Source: Flavivirga jejuensis (GTDB taxonomy: Bacteria > Bacteroidota > Bacteroidia > Flavobacteriales > Flavobacteriaceae). From it: a DNA stretch of 64,000 nt. The notes beneath the pieces were generated by a model. That model did no database searches. It saw only the letters and a list, made by a program, of their open reading frames with translations, and was not told where the DNA came from. The stretch's first letter is position 1; each line of letters starts with the position of its first letter. Of the stretch, positions 12,001-19,064 are shown in pieces. Both the position numbers and the translations under genes were made by a program. Location of the stretch: contig NZ_JAUOEL010000010.1 of assembly GCF_030540765.1 (NCBI RefSeq), forward strand, positions 62,001-126,000, written 5' to 3'.

Positions 12001-13448
12001 ATGGCATGCTGTATAAAACAGGAGATCTGGCAAGATGGTTACCCGATGGTAATCTGGAGTTTTTAGGAAGAATAGATGATCAAGTTAAAATAAGAGGTTA
12101 TAGGATTGAGTTAGGAGAAATAGAATATACGCTAAACCAACATGGAAGTATTCAAAACAGTGTTGTTATTGCCAAAGAACATCTTGGGACTAAACAATTG
12201 GTAGCCTATAGCGTTCCCGCTATTGAAGGAGAAAAAATTGATCCTCATTTGATTAAAGAATTCTTGTCGAGAAGTCTTCCAGAATATATGATTCCTTCCT
12301 TTATCATTTCACTTGACATGATTCCGTTAACAACCAATGGTAAAATAGACAGAAAAGCATTAAATCGAAAAGAATTAGAAATAGCCAGTGTCCATGCGTA
12401 TGTCGCACCTACAACTAAAATGGAATTAAAATTGGTTGAGATATGGCAAAAGGTATTACATGTTGATCGAATAGGTATTCAAGATAATTTTTTCGAATTA
12501 GGCGGACATTCTCTACTCGCAATTCAGTTGATTCAACATATTCGAAATGATTTAAATAAGCCATCTTTTATGTTGAAGGATTTCATCTCTACGCCAACAA
12601 TTAAGAACCATGCGTTATTGTTGGATAATTCCAAAGATAAGAGGCTAGACCCGCATTTGATTGTATTTAATCAATTAGAGGATACAAGTTCTAATGCAAG
12701 CGGCACCTTTATTATACCAGGAATGCCAGGAATCGTTGATGGTTATGAAGCATTGGCGGAAAAATTTGCAGAAAACAACAACTCGGTTTATGGGATACAA
12801 ATGCAAGGCACATTGAATGGAGATGCTTTTTTGAAGACCCTTGAGGAGCAGGCGGCTCATAACACTAATATCATCAAGAAACTAAATGTTCGTAAAGTAA
12901 CCCTTGTAGCCCATAGTTATGGAGGATTAGTCGTTAATGAAATGGTTGTACAACTTGAAAAAGAAGCCATTGAGGTAGAAAAAATTGTTTTGCTAGATAG
13001 CTATATAGAACTTCCAAAAGTAACTGTTGAAGAAGAAGTAAAGTCATTATTTCTGATGTTATCTGGGAATCTAAACCTGTCTCTTGATACAGATGAAGTC
13101 ACTGCGTTTTCTGAAAAAATTAGTAATAAATCAGGGAAAGCCAAGCAACAATTAATGTATGATTTTCTTCTTGAAAAAGGAGTTAATGTTAATAAGGCAT
13201 TTTTCTTCAATATCATTAATATATATGATAATGCTATGAAGATGACCTATGAATTATCTTCGAATTTAACGCATAGCATTGATGTAATCAAAGCAAAAAA
13301 ATCCTACTCGGATGATCCTACACTAGGTTGGGCACCATATTACAAATCGGTGAATGTTATTGAAACAGAAAGCGATCATTTTGGATTGATAAAAGAGCCT
13401 TTTGTTAGTCGGTGGATCAATGAATTGGTATTGAATAATAAAAAATAA
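1..13448 (+). CDS. Hybrid trans-AT polyketide synthase / nonribosomal peptide synthetase, 5'-truncated by the window edge
   Basis: The reading frame is open to the left edge (codons AAT GAG precede the TTG at 9), so the N-terminus lies outside. Numbering residues from base 9, the domains are: C-methyltransferase (about 60-300, SAM motif LEVGAGTGG near 122); ACP (Ser367); ketosynthase (about 478-880, Cys621, His757, His798); ACP (Ser941); condensation (about 1000-1430, HHAVFDG from 1130); adenylation (about 1461-1952); carrier (LGGHS, Ser2010); condensation (HHIISDAW from 2198); adenylation (about 2525-3026); carrier (LGGDS, Ser3083); condensation (HHAMFDGWS from 3297); adenylation (about 3625-4111); carrier (Ser4168); thioesterase (HSYGG, Ser4303; His4457). 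No AT, KR, DH or epimerase domain is visible. By alignment to GrsA the three adenylation codes are DAVWLGGTFK (valine-like), DFWNIGMVHK (threonine, exact) and DAEHIGEVTK (unassigned). The expected product is a polyketide capped onto a tripeptide, released by the thioesterase. The product is not identified. Confidence 0.97.
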   Translation, partial: NELIRSLSISNYLSIEENKLVVFKDTLKLFKLEETFNSAKEAYPDYTAYFNLLEACLKSFEGILKGTIRSTDIIFPEGSMDLVAGIYKKNEHVDYFNRLLCQLVKTAVKNSIANLEEGEKFTLLEVGAGTGGTSELLFEVLKEFKDHIRYIYTDISKSFLIYAEDKYRDVATYLETTLFNIEKTPVNQGIDFGTCDMVIGANVVHATKDIKTSISNIKSVLKKEGILLLNELAETEMFFTLTFGLLEGWWLYQDSELRLEGSPGLPEENWKKVFTNTGFDNVVFYPQNEKSTQQIIVAKSDGEIEISSELEQETESKHTKKIEDSNFSSNTKLVQNAENYLKEIISRVLKLDKDRINTKADFGSMGIDSILIGSITKEISEDFPELSASVFFEYLTINELASYFVEEYESFFKKEDNNGDLSTINDGLKMKESQSLKFSKRKRFSSKAINSSETNKKNVVTVAPKEQEVKQQYETVDSEKLDVAIIGMGGRFSSASTEEELWDKTISNSQLKVDGLNAEVSYGKLADLEYESVCATLNLSEFDLSMMSFQERLIFEELTKSMLKYGVKKEDLSSKPTGVFLAAQQQIYKGGTGDSFSLVHLIPNKISYHLNLKGPSEFVNTACTSSYVAIHRAIQSMASGECEQAIIGGINVISPEEMSIEISEFNEVFSKKGYTLSFGDNADGYVRSEGVGVLIIKLLEHAKKENNQVLGVIKGSSVFHGGKGFSFDAPNPKGLKNVIEKSLMKSSIPVDTIDYVEAHGIANRIADAMELEAIDSVYKKYSKNPKKKWHIGTVKPVIGHTELVSGIASIIKVLKAFEHKMIPGIAGLEQINTELNPNHSLVFNKQSQYWENGNHPRRAALNSYAVGGMNAHIVLEEYSKPGVDKEPRNSTFEERKGENRTNQEANNRESLQNKIKSIAEDTFEIKMEALDLSLSPIDYDFDSVKVIQFVRRINEYFEVEVKMGQILSADDFESAFNIIEMAITNLNGNVDEKEKEKKTLPEKYPLSEGQKGLWHIQLFDPNSIVYNVPVGLCLKGDIDADLIYKVAEHILEAYPALRVVFAMDAEGELFQELRPANGLLLQDVQELKDDENSNDVFKRLLHTPFDLSKEVIRLHVRINKREQKTYALFVIHHAVFDGTSFTPFISMFTKSLKQLRMGNSLSKNRASDRTYFDFVAWEIDYIQSKQGLEDLSYWQEKLSGDIEKLSLPYDHVDEEALEVYETNGIEKIELDGELLKVLKSNAKSLKVNLSLYLLVAFKILLNRLTNQEDILVTMPTSGRPKEEFEKGIGYYVNMMLTRTEVSGEKGFLDVLKALKSEFMVAIDHLKYPYPKMLTEIGLVKGSGDTLFSTSFIYQNIFDETLNLNPEAEVRFMDSVQQEIINEYSMEILDLEEQFTIQIKYKKKLFSDSSIKRHLEYYKRILEATITNPNIKVTNVKMLSEKEESQQLYVWNDTKVTYPKGKSIHELFETQAKQTPNKIALMFEGTALTYEALEFRSRKLAIYLQNRGVKTETLVGIFMERSIEVIVTILGVLRSGGAYVPIDCDYPNERINYIVNDSIVNGNDENATKLILTQDYLKKDLVNTIENQNIEVFSIASDWNDNEIILNTTENLKSVGTPNNVAYIMYTSGSTGQPKGVVVEHKNVVRLVKNSNFYAFCSEDVLLTTGALSFDATTVEFFGPLLNGGKLVVSSREVLLNNQLLSQIIIKNNVNIMWFTSGWLNQIVEADCDLFKNLKTVLVGGEKLSPKHIRELKNNCHDLEIINGYGPTENTTFSLTYKIEEVDDSDIPIGKPINNTTAYILNDSNKLQPVGVSGELCLGGDGVARGYLNRQDLTDEKFISNFFDKGRLYKTGDLARWLPDGNIEFIGRIDNQVKIRGFRIELGEIENAINNHEHVQSSVVIIKDYNGSKNLIAFCILERTELNVPGLKDYLSKTLPDYMIPASIVPIEEIPLTVNGKIDRKALLNRNIEVSREAKFISPTTETEERLAEIWQEILSIDQVSLNDNFFELGGHSLLVTKLLSRIHKKFNVDLELSKLFDFPDLQGLAKEVDSSQLKLLPPITIVEKREQLPLSSAQQRLWFLAEIGQGNRYHVPAKFRIKGALNIHALEQSLVYLINRHESLRTTFRKNDSENAFQHIDSNAMIDVVIVDCTKFSLQEKENETQKLFKSLVYKPFDLSKGPLLRFLIITLDKDEFLFGLCMHHIISDAWSINIMFRELNEIYAAYIKGNSPTLKPLPVQYIDYTMWQHDLFKNDLFSKGLAHWVSHLKNYTNLSLPQDFARPQISSGKGKRLTIEFEASTLNQLKQFSVHSGGTLFTSLMTGVYILLHKYSHQDDICVGVTAANRPHSNLEDLIGFFINTLVNRIQFDQDDTLLDIFKKTHQELIRSQEYQNIPFDRIVDAIQPERDTARTPIFQVMVNYASIDEPLELKESTVVFEPLEYNASKFDLTFDFSNNPKNDSLILSLEYNTDIFSEDTVKRFLIDIQSILTSLPKQQDSLLKEYSFLTKKEQYKLLENFNVTNIAFPKDQCIHNIFETQAKQIPNNIALSFEDEEITYKELEYRSKKLALYLQKQGVKPDTLIGICIGRSIEMVVAILGVLRSGGTYVPIDPEYPQDRINYMLNDSVLSGNDENAVKFVITNSNLKQNILEGFEEQGVKVISLFENWKENKFLLSVRGKLKHMSSPNNAAYVIYTSGSTGKPKGVIVEHRNVVSLLKNKESHFDFNEQDVWTMFHSFCFDFSVWEMYGALLYGGKLIVVPEKTTKNPSAFAQLLFEKKVTVLNQTPGAFYLLQELYLSTYSATDIRYIIFGGEALSPLKLQEWYKIHPQSKLINMYGITETTVHVTFKRIQEAEINSGISNIGKAIPTLSCYILDAAQNVCPIGIPGELYVSGVGVARGYLNRPELTQDRFIQNPFKEASRLYRTGDLARWLSNGNMEYLGRIDNQVKIRGFRIELGEIEMQLQFMEAIRDAVVLAKSVENGKKELIAYIVFKDAERSTAEIRDFLSKSLPDYMIPSHYVQLEHIPLTRNGKVDRKALPDIDGSGISSGVDYVAPRNSIEKEIAQIWQAHFSLDRVGIKDDYFQLGGDSIKTIRLISILNKSFNIGFPIVSFYENPTIEGMAYFISQSSDQVKDIRQLKENIDKTIADIETSVKDNHPQPHNIANVYPMSDIQTGMIYTSELMRENNELGVYHDQFVFQFKALDIQLLTRAMELMVEKHETLRTSYHLYDFKKQVQIIHKKAPVNIEVEDISKLTQEEIQIHIQKFLEHERIQNPFDVTKAPNWRIHIFQIADSDIILTFQFHHAMFDGWSEKNFRVELFETYKALKKNKAYRPVTLKSSMYDSIVSDFIESRNEANISFWKNKISDYKRLDIFTDNQTSNRLFKKYDKRFTSKVLSKCKQDNIEPKTLFIAGYVYILNLLSSQEDITAGLVSHRRPIIEDGDKLLGCFLNSIPFRFNMLLSKGCTWIEYIRLIASELQELKGKDRLSLNEISVMANENYSSNPFFDVLFNYVDFHVLDKFQDNEEVHSSQSENQEEDISLLGFERTNTHLDITVSLTGKEIMILINQERDLKSGHQLKDLVAYFETFFNNYLLHDGKHVNSLDIISKSETQKLLYDFNKTEILFPEANKCIHKLFEVQAKQTPDNIALSYENTEITYKELDERSKKLALYLQKHGVKPNTLVGICMDRSIEMIIGILGILKSGGAYVPIDPEYPEQRKKFIVSDSVTDKEYGAGIIISQEHLGESIRDITKEFGVREIVLSPNWEKNQSILKVKGTLKNETTFNALAYVIYTSGSTGKPKGVLVKHENVTNLLRSQKLYFQVEESDQFLLFSNFSFDASVEQMYLALLNGGTLHLISSKDILDMERFSNILKNKKITHLHTTPSFMRELPYIPDSCLKRLISGGDVFDEKIFARWGDKGVKIINEYGPTETTVTSIQREIASDEKNIGKPIGNTFCYIIDASHNIQSVGVPGELCIGGKGVTAGYLNRQELTQEKFIKNPFRDGMLYKTGDLARWLPDGNLEFLGRIDDQVKIRGYRIELGEIEYTLNQHGSIQNSVVIAKEHLGTKQLVAYSVPAIEGEKIDPHLIKEFLSRSLPEYMIPSFIISLDMIPLTTNGKIDRKALNRKELEIASVHAYVAPTTKMELKLVEIWQKVLHVDRIGIQDNFFELGGHSLLAIQLIQHIRNDLNKPSFMLKDFISTPTIKNHALLLDNSKDKRLDPHLIVFNQLEDTSSNASGTFIIPGMPGIVDGYEALAEKFAENNNSVYGIQMQGTLNGDAFLKTLEEQAAHNTNIIKKLNVRKVTLVAHSYGGLVVNEMVVQLEKEAIEVEKIVLLDSYIELPKVTVEEEVKSLFLMLSGNLNLSLDTDEVTAFSEKISNKSGKAKQQLMYDFLLEKGVNVNKAFFFNIINIYDNAMKMTYELSSNLTHSIDVIKAKKSYSDDPTLGWAPYYKSVNVIETESDHFGLIKEPFVSRWINELVLNNKK

Positions 13449-13477
13449 AAGCAAATGTTTAACTTAAATCTAGTCAT

Positions 13478-14335
13478 GTGAAAAAAGTCATTATGTTTCC
13501 TGGTCAGGGATCTCAGTATAAAGGAATGGGTAAAGATCTGTTTGGAAAGTACCCATATGAAACCAAATTAGCCTCAGACATTCTAGGTTATGATATCGAA
13601 GAACTTTGTGTTAATGATCCTAATCGTCAGTTGGTAAAAACGCAGTATACACAACCAGCCATCTATGTGGTAAATAGTTTTTTGTATAGAGAACACAACC
13701 AAGTTCCAGATTATCTTATAGGTCATAGTTTGGGTGAGTATAATGCGTTGTTGGAATCGGGAGCCTTTGATTTTGAAACAGGCTTAAGACTGGTACAAAA
13801 AAGAGGCGAACTCATGAGTGAGGTTTCTGGTGGCGGTATGGCCGCTGTATTAGGGGTGGATATAAAAGATGTCAAACGGAAATTAGCAGCGGATGTATAT
13901 GAACACTTGAGTATAGCAAATTATAATACGCCTACGCAAACCGTAATTTCTGGTACGGAAGCAGATATTAAAGCAGTTGTAAAAGATTTTACTGCACAGG
14001 GCATAACCATAATTCCATTATTTGTGAGCGCGGCTTTTCACTCTCCGTATATGGAGCTAGCGGAAAAGGAATTTTCACACTTCATATCAAACTTTAACTT
14101 TAATGAACTTAAAATTCCAGTTATAGCCAATGTTACTGGACGCCCTTATGAAAACCATTTGATAGTAGATTTGCTTAGTAACCAGATTTCCCGTTCTGTA
14201 TGTTGGAGTGATTCAATTCGTTACTTAATGGGACAAGATGTAAGTGAATTTCAAGAGGTCGGAAAAGTTATGTTAACCAAAATGACTACCGAAATTTGTA
14301 ATAGCTGTAGCCCTATTAAGGAGGGGATTAGGTAG
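13478..14335 (+). CDS. Free-standing malonyl-CoA:ACP acyltransferase (trans-AT)
   Basis: This 285-residue protein is the FabD-type transferase that loads malonyl units onto carrier proteins. It shows the N-terminal FPGQGSQ motif (7-13), the nucleophile in GHSLGEY (Ser84), an Arg in QKRGELM (Arg109) matching the carboxylate-binding Arg of malonyl transferases, and the second catalytic residue in AFHSPYM (His188). It starts with GTG 29 bases after the synthetase stop; an ATG two bases earlier is in another frame and stops at once. Because the neighbouring ketosynthase module has no built-in acyltransferase, this enzyme most likely serves it in trans. Housekeeping FabD is the alternative, but the position directly behind the synthetase argues against it. 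Confidence 0.93.
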   Translation: MKKVIMFPGQGSQYKGMGKDLFGKYPYETKLASDILGYDIEELCVNDPNRQLVKTQYTQPAIYVVNSFLYREHNQVPDYLIGHSLGEYNALLESGAFDFETGLRLVQKRGELMSEVSGGGMAAVLGVDIKDVKRKLAADVYEHLSIANYNTPTQTVISGTEADIKAVVKDFTAQGITIIPLFVSAAFHSPYMELAEKEFSHFISNFNFNELKIPVIANVTGRPYENHLIVDLLSNQISRSVCWSDSIRYLMGQDVSEFQEVGKVMLTKMTTEICNSCSPIKEGIR

Positions 14336-14478
14336 CATAAAGGAAAATACGTGGTGCTACAATTCAATTTATTTATAAATGAAGGGACTATTACGTTTAA
14401 TGTAATTAAAATAATAAAATCAGATATGAGTGAAAAAATGAATTTAAAATCAATTTATACATATGATTTTTGAAAAAT

Positions 14479-16884
14479 ATGGATAAAAAAAGATGTTTAT
14501 TTAAACACATAGCGGTATTAGTTTTTTTCAATTTTTACTTTTTGGGTTTAATGGCTCAAAATGGAGAACTTCAAATACAGTCGGAGGTATCAAAAATTGG
14601 AGTTGTACAAGGCACTATAATTGATAAAAGCGGTAAAGAGCCAGTTGTATTTGCTACGGTTATTATCAAGAATAAAAAAGATAAAAAAATATTAACAGGC
14701 GGAATGACTGATAGTAAAGGGAACTTTAAGGTAAGAGATTTGCCTGAGGGAGAATTTATTTTAGAGATTCAATTTATTGGATATAAGACTGAAACTAAAG
14801 AGTTTTTGATTTCTAGTGGAAATAAAAGATTAAATTTTGGAATAATAAGTATAGAAGAATCAATTCAAGAACTAGATACGGTTAAGATTGTTTTGGAAAA
14901 ATCTACGATCGAACAACGTGTAGATAGAAAAGTAATTAATGTTGGTAAAGATCTGATGACAGCTGGAGCAAGTGCATCCGAAATAATGAACAATATACCA
15001 TCGGTTACTGTTGACAGTCAAAGTGGTAATTTGAGTTTTCGAGGTAATGATAATGTTAGGGTTATGATTGATGGAAAACCGTCAAATTTAAATACCGCTC
15101 AATTGTTAAAACAAATACCTTCCACAGCCATTAAGAAAATAGAATTAATTACGAGCCCATCGGCGAAGTACAATCCAGAAGGAATGAGTGGTATTATCAA
15201 TATTGTGCTTCATAAAAATAATAAATCAGGTCTTAACGGAAAGTTCAATTCAGGCTTAATAAAGAGAGCAAATACTATATTTAATAATTTTGCAGCTCTT
15301 AATTATCGAGGAGAGAAAATAAATGTTTATGGTAATTATTCTAATAATATTGGAAAAAACCTCTTTAGTTCTGTTATAAGCAAAGAAATAGACAATTCGA
15401 CGCAATTTTCTGCATTAAGTTTTGGTAATAATAATCATTTATACAAAATCGGTTTGGACTATTATATTAATGACAAAAAAGCAGTTTCGATTTATACGAA
15501 TCAAACGGTTGCTTCAAGGGAAAATACCATGTTGGCTGATATCATATACAATCTAAATGATCAACCAAATTCTGAATTAGATTTTAATAATAACATAACG
15601 AGCTTTATTGGATCTTATAATTTTATATATAAACAAGAGTTTGATAAAGAAGGACATACTCTAGATATAGAAGCGGATTATAATGCTCTTGATAATGAGG
15701 AAGATGCTGCTAATATTTTTAGTCTGAAAGAAGACTTTAACGAGTTTATTAAAGATAAACGTACAACTACAATAATAAATTTGGATTATTCTAATCCATT
15801 ATCGAAGACTTCCAAATTGGAGCTTGGCGCTGAGTATCGAATGCGTCGAACAACAAATAAGTATTTAAATGATAATGTGCTTTTAAACTCGGAGTATAAC
15901 AATGATCGAGATATTTTATCCGCATATGGAATATATTCTAAAGATTTGGATAAATGGTTTTATCAATTAGGTATAAGAATAGAGCAATATGAAGAAGACA
16001 CATATTTAAACAAAGAAAACCAACCTCATATTGATTTTTCAAACGAAATATTTAACCTCTTCCCTTCGGGGGCATTAAGATATAATCCAAATGATAAAAA
16101 TTCATATCGATTAAATGTAAGCCGAAGAGTAGATCGTCCTAGATTAGATCAATTAAACCCTATTCGCCAATTTGCAAACCTTAGATTTAGACTTATTGGA
16201 AATCCATACTTAAAACTTCAATTTACTAATTCCATAGAATTAAACTATATAAAGCAAATTAAAAAAGGAAGTATAAACACAAATGTTTTTTATAGAAAGA
16301 CTAAAAATGAAATTGCCAGAAATGTATTTCTAGACCCTAATGATTCTAGTGGAGATGAATATATTATAAGTTATCTTAATTATGATGCTAATAATTCCTT
16401 TGGATTAGAGATGTCTTTAAATTATAAACCTGTTTCATGGTGGAATTTCAATGCTGGTTTTGATTTGTATTCAACAAAAATCCAAGGTACTATTGACGAT
16501 GAATTATTTGAAGGAGATAGAACCGTTTTTAATTTTAGATTTAATTCCAACGTTAACATAACCAAAAGTCTAACGCTTTCTGCTTTTATGCTGTATCAAG
16601 GCCCAGACCAGCGATTACAATCAAAAAAAGGGGAGGTATATTTTGTTAACTTAGGACTAAGCCAGACTTTTTTGAATAAAAATGCAACTGCCAATCTCAA
16701 TTTTAACAATCTATTCAGGTCTCTAAATTTCGATTTAGAAACTCATGAAGCTTTAGGAGTATATGGTCGATTTAAGGGAGAATCCAACTTTGTTTCTATG
16801 AACTTTTCTTATCGTTTTGGGAACAGAAAGAATAAGGGGGTATCTCGTAAAAAAAGAGATAAAAAGGAATCTGATAGTAGGTAA
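14479..16884 (+). CDS. Outer-membrane beta-barrel receptor-like protein with carboxypeptidase-like domain
   Basis: The protein has about 801 residues. It has an N-terminal signal peptide ending near LGLMAQ, a carboxypeptidase-regulatory-like beta-sandwich (VVQGTIIDKSGKEPVVFATV onward), a plug-like segment (SEIMNNIPSVTVDSQSGNLSFRG, written here only in part as a landmark) and a long barrel-like C-terminal region ending in a basic tail (KKRDKKESDSR). This order is known from the Bacteroidota outer-membrane beta-barrel family related to TonB-dependent receptors. ATG at 14479 was chosen; a TTG nine bases upstream is in frame but less likely. Its place between the acyltransferase and the MATE exporter suggests a role in moving the natural product or its metal complex across the outer membrane. 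That role is inference. Confidence 0.85.
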   Translation: MDKKRCLFKHIAVLVFFNFYFLGLMAQNGELQIQSEVSKIGVVQGTIIDKSGKEPVVFATVIIKNKKDKKILTGGMTDSKGNFKVRDLPEGEFILEIQFIGYKTETKEFLISSGNKRLNFGIISIEESIQELDTVKIVLEKSTIEQRVDRKVINVGKDLMTAGASASEIMNNIPSVTVDSQSGNLSFRGNDNVRVMIDGKPSNLNTAQLLKQIPSTAIKKIELITSPSAKYNPEGMSGIINIVLHKNNKSGLNGKFNSGLIKRANTIFNNFAALNYRGEKINVYGNYSNNIGKNLFSSVISKEIDNSTQFSALSFGNNNHLYKIGLDYYINDKKAVSIYTNQTVASRENTMLADIIYNLNDQPNSELDFNNNITSFIGSYNFIYKQEFDKEGHTLDIEADYNALDNEEDAANIFSLKEDFNEFIKDKRTTTIINLDYSNPLSKTSKLELGAEYRMRRTTNKYLNDNVLLNSEYNNDRDILSAYGIYSKDLDKWFYQLGIRIEQYEEDTYLNKENQPHIDFSNEIFNLFPSGALRYNPNDKNSYRLNVSRRVDRPRLDQLNPIRQFANLRFRLIGNPYLKLQFTNSIELNYIKQIKKGSINTNVFYRKTKNEIARNVFLDPNDSSGDEYIISYLNYDANNSFGLEMSLNYKPVSWWNFNAGFDLYSTKIQGTIDDELFEGDRTVFNFRFNSNVNITKSLTLSAFMLYQGPDQRLQSKKGEVYFVNLGLSQTFLNKNATANLNFNNLFRSLNFDLETHEALGVYGRFKGESNFVSMNFSYRFGNRKNKGVSRKKRDKKESDSR

Positions 16885-16965
16885 CGATCAAAATATTTGA
16901 ATTTCCACAAAGATGGTAACTATTTGCTTCTAATGGGAACAGAAATTGATTGAATTTTAAAAGAG

Positions 16966-18318
16966 ATGAAGATTAAAGCAAATTATAGAAATATATTAGT
17001 TATTGCATTCCCATTAATTTTGGCCAATTTAGCAGTAGGTATAAGCCAAATAATAGATACTGCATTTGTAAATAGGTTAGGTGAAAGCGAGTTGAATGGA
17101 ACAATGTTGGCATCCATGGCTTTAATATTTTATTCTTTTATATGGGGTGGGTTTTCAGAGTATAGTCAAATGTTGGTAGCTCGTAAAACTGGAGAAAAAA
17201 AATATAAAGAAGTTGGAAAGATATTAGATCACATATTACTGTTAGGCATAGTACTGTTACTATTTATTCTTGGTCTGTTTTTTTTAACTAAAAACGGTGG
17301 GTTACAATGGATGGTAGAGAGTGAAGAGATTATTGAAAACACCATAATATATTTGGATGTTATTGCCGTTGGCTTACCTTTTTTTATTCTCAATAGTTTT
17401 TTTGTTGCTTTTTTTTCCGGTCTTGGGCGCACCTATATTGTTACTTATGGGGTTTTAATTACCATAGTAGTAAACCTGGTTTTGGACTATATATTAATAT
17501 TTGGAAATTTCGGATTTCCTGAGTTAGGGGTCTTTGGTGCAGCTTTAGCATTAATAATAGCCCAGATGTGTACCTCGATACTATATATATGCTTCATATT
17601 TAAATTGGGATTGATAAAAAAGTATGCGCTTTTTAAATTTAAAAGCATTGATGTAGTGTTTGTTAAAAGTATCACTTCAAAAACGTTTCCATTAATTGTA
17701 CAAAACTTGTTTTATATCACTGCTACTTGGATTTTTTTCATAATGATTGAAAAAAAGGGAGGGAGCGATTTAAGAACTTCCTATGTCGTACGATCATTAT
17801 ACTTATTTATTAGCATTCCAGCTATGGCAGTAGGTAAGGCGGTGAATACTATAGTAAGTAATTTATTGGGACAAGGCAGGAAAGACCATGTTTTAATCGC
17901 GATTTTTAAGTCGCATCAAATTGGATTAGGAATTAGCTTGCTGCTTTGCGTACTTCTTTATATTTTTCCTGAACTCTTTTTAAATATTTATACGAATGAT
18001 ACTGAGGAAATTGCCAAAGCAATTCCAATACTGCAAACAATCTTAGTGTCAACGCTTTTATTTTCTGTTAGTATGATTAATATGTACGCCATAATAGGAA
18101 TTGGAGAGACTAAAATAATATCCTATGTTGCTGTAATTAGTTTTAGCTGTTATCTGTTATTTGCTTATTATTCCATATTCGAATGGAAGTCAAGTATTAC
18201 AATAGTATGGCTAAGCGAATGGATTAATTGGGGATTATTTACGATACTATCCGCTTCCTATTTTTTATTTTGGAAAATTAGAGTACAAAAAACTAAAGCA
18301 ACATTAATTGAGAAATAG
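16966..18318 (+). CDS. MATE-family multidrug/metabolite exporter
   Basis: The 450-residue protein has about twelve hydrophobic segments and the MATE opening pattern: a first helix with FPLILANLAVGISQIIDTAF, then a charged loop and a repeat of the fold in the second half. MATE proteins expel organic compounds using a sodium or proton gradient. It lies directly upstream of the phosphopantetheinyl transferase with only three bases between them, so the two are almost certainly co-transcribed. The best guess is export of the product made by the upstream assembly line, or self-protection from it. The substrate cannot be read from sequence. Confidence 0.92.
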   Translation: MKIKANYRNILVIAFPLILANLAVGISQIIDTAFVNRLGESELNGTMLASMALIFYSFIWGGFSEYSQMLVARKTGEKKYKEVGKILDHILLLGIVLLLFILGLFFLTKNGGLQWMVESEEIIENTIIYLDVIAVGLPFFILNSFFVAFFSGLGRTYIVTYGVLITIVVNLVLDYILIFGNFGFPELGVFGAALALIIAQMCTSILYICFIFKLGLIKKYALFKFKSIDVVFVKSITSKTFPLIVQNLFYITATWIFFIMIEKKGGSDLRTSYVVRSLYLFISIPAMAVGKAVNTIVSNLLGQGRKDHVLIAIFKSHQIGLGISLLLCVLLYIFPELFLNIYTNDTEEIAKAIPILQTILVSTLLFSVSMINMYAIIGIGETKIISYVAVISFSCYLLFAYYSIFEWKSSITIVWLSEWINWGLFTILSASYFLFWKIRVQKTKATLIEK

Positions 18319-18321
18319 TGT

Positions 18322-19062
18322 ATGGAAAAAAGTTTTGTTCAAAATATAACTATGATGAGGGAGAACGATATACATATTGTTGCCGTTGCTTTTGTTCAAA
18401 GCAAGCTAGACGAAGTTTTTCTACATGTAGAAAAACTTCACCATGAAGAAAAAAAACGTTACTATATGCTTATACACGATCGTAGAAAAATAAGTTATTT
18501 ACTAGGGAGGTTAGCTGCAAAACAGGCACTTATGAGTTTAACTAAGGTGGCTATTGAAAATTCGATATGGATAGATTCTGGTATTTTTGGATTTCCAGTA
18601 GTACGATGCAAAGCGATGCAAAATAAACAAGTAAGTATTAGCCACAGTAATATTATGGGAATAAGTATTGCTTTTGAAGAAAACCACCCCATGGGAATCG
18701 ATCTAGAAAAAATTAGTACCAATCAAGAAAATGTTATTTTAAATTATATTACAGATGAAGAGAAAGTGTTATTGAAAAATATTAACATGAATACTATCGC
18801 TGGATACACTGTTATTTGGAGTATTAAAGAATCTTTGTCAAAAGTGATTAAAACGGGAATGATGTTAGATTTCTCTTTACTAACAATATCTAGCATTACT
18901 CTTGAAAATTCTACATTTGAATGCTCATTTCACCATTTTGGACAGTATAAAGCAATAGCACATATTAATGACAATTATGCTATTTCTATTGCTCTTCCTA
19001 GAAAAACAAAAGCTAATTTTAACGAAGTATGGGGAATGTTTGCTTCTTTAAGTCATGAATAA
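18322..19062 (+). CDS. Sfp-type 4'-phosphopantetheinyl transferase
   Basis: This 246-residue enzyme moves the phosphopantetheine arm from CoA to the serine of carrier domains, making the synthetase active. The two family motifs are clear: GIDLE (Asp127, Glu129, magnesium ligands) and WSIKESLSK (Trp166, Lys169, Glu170). The length fits the Sfp group rather than the short AcpS group. It starts three bases after the MATE stop and ends two bases before the hydrolase start, so the three genes form one unit. The five carrier domains of the synthetase visible here are its likely targets. Confidence 0.95.
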   Translation: MEKSFVQNITMMRENDIHIVAVAFVQSKLDEVFLHVEKLHHEEKKRYYMLIHDRRKISYLLGRLAAKQALMSLTKVAIENSIWIDSGIFGFPVVRCKAMQNKQVSISHSNIMGISIAFEENHPMGIDLEKISTNQENVILNYITDEEKVLLKNINMNTIAGYTVIWSIKESLSKVIKTGMMLDFSLLTISSITLENSTFECSFHHFGQYKAIAHINDNYAISIALPRKTKANFNEVWGMFASLSHE

Positions 19063-19064
19063 TT

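Noticed and set aside
4389-12360. Recent duplication of whole C-A-T modules
   Set aside because: The A domains share long similar opening blocks, but their specificity cores and condensation domains differ widely, which fits normal NRPS module divergence.
14426-14473. A 15-codon frame (MSEKMNLKSIYTYDF) just before the receptor gene
   Set aside because: It could be a leader peptide, but it has no distinguishing features, and short frames are expected by chance in this AT-rich gap.
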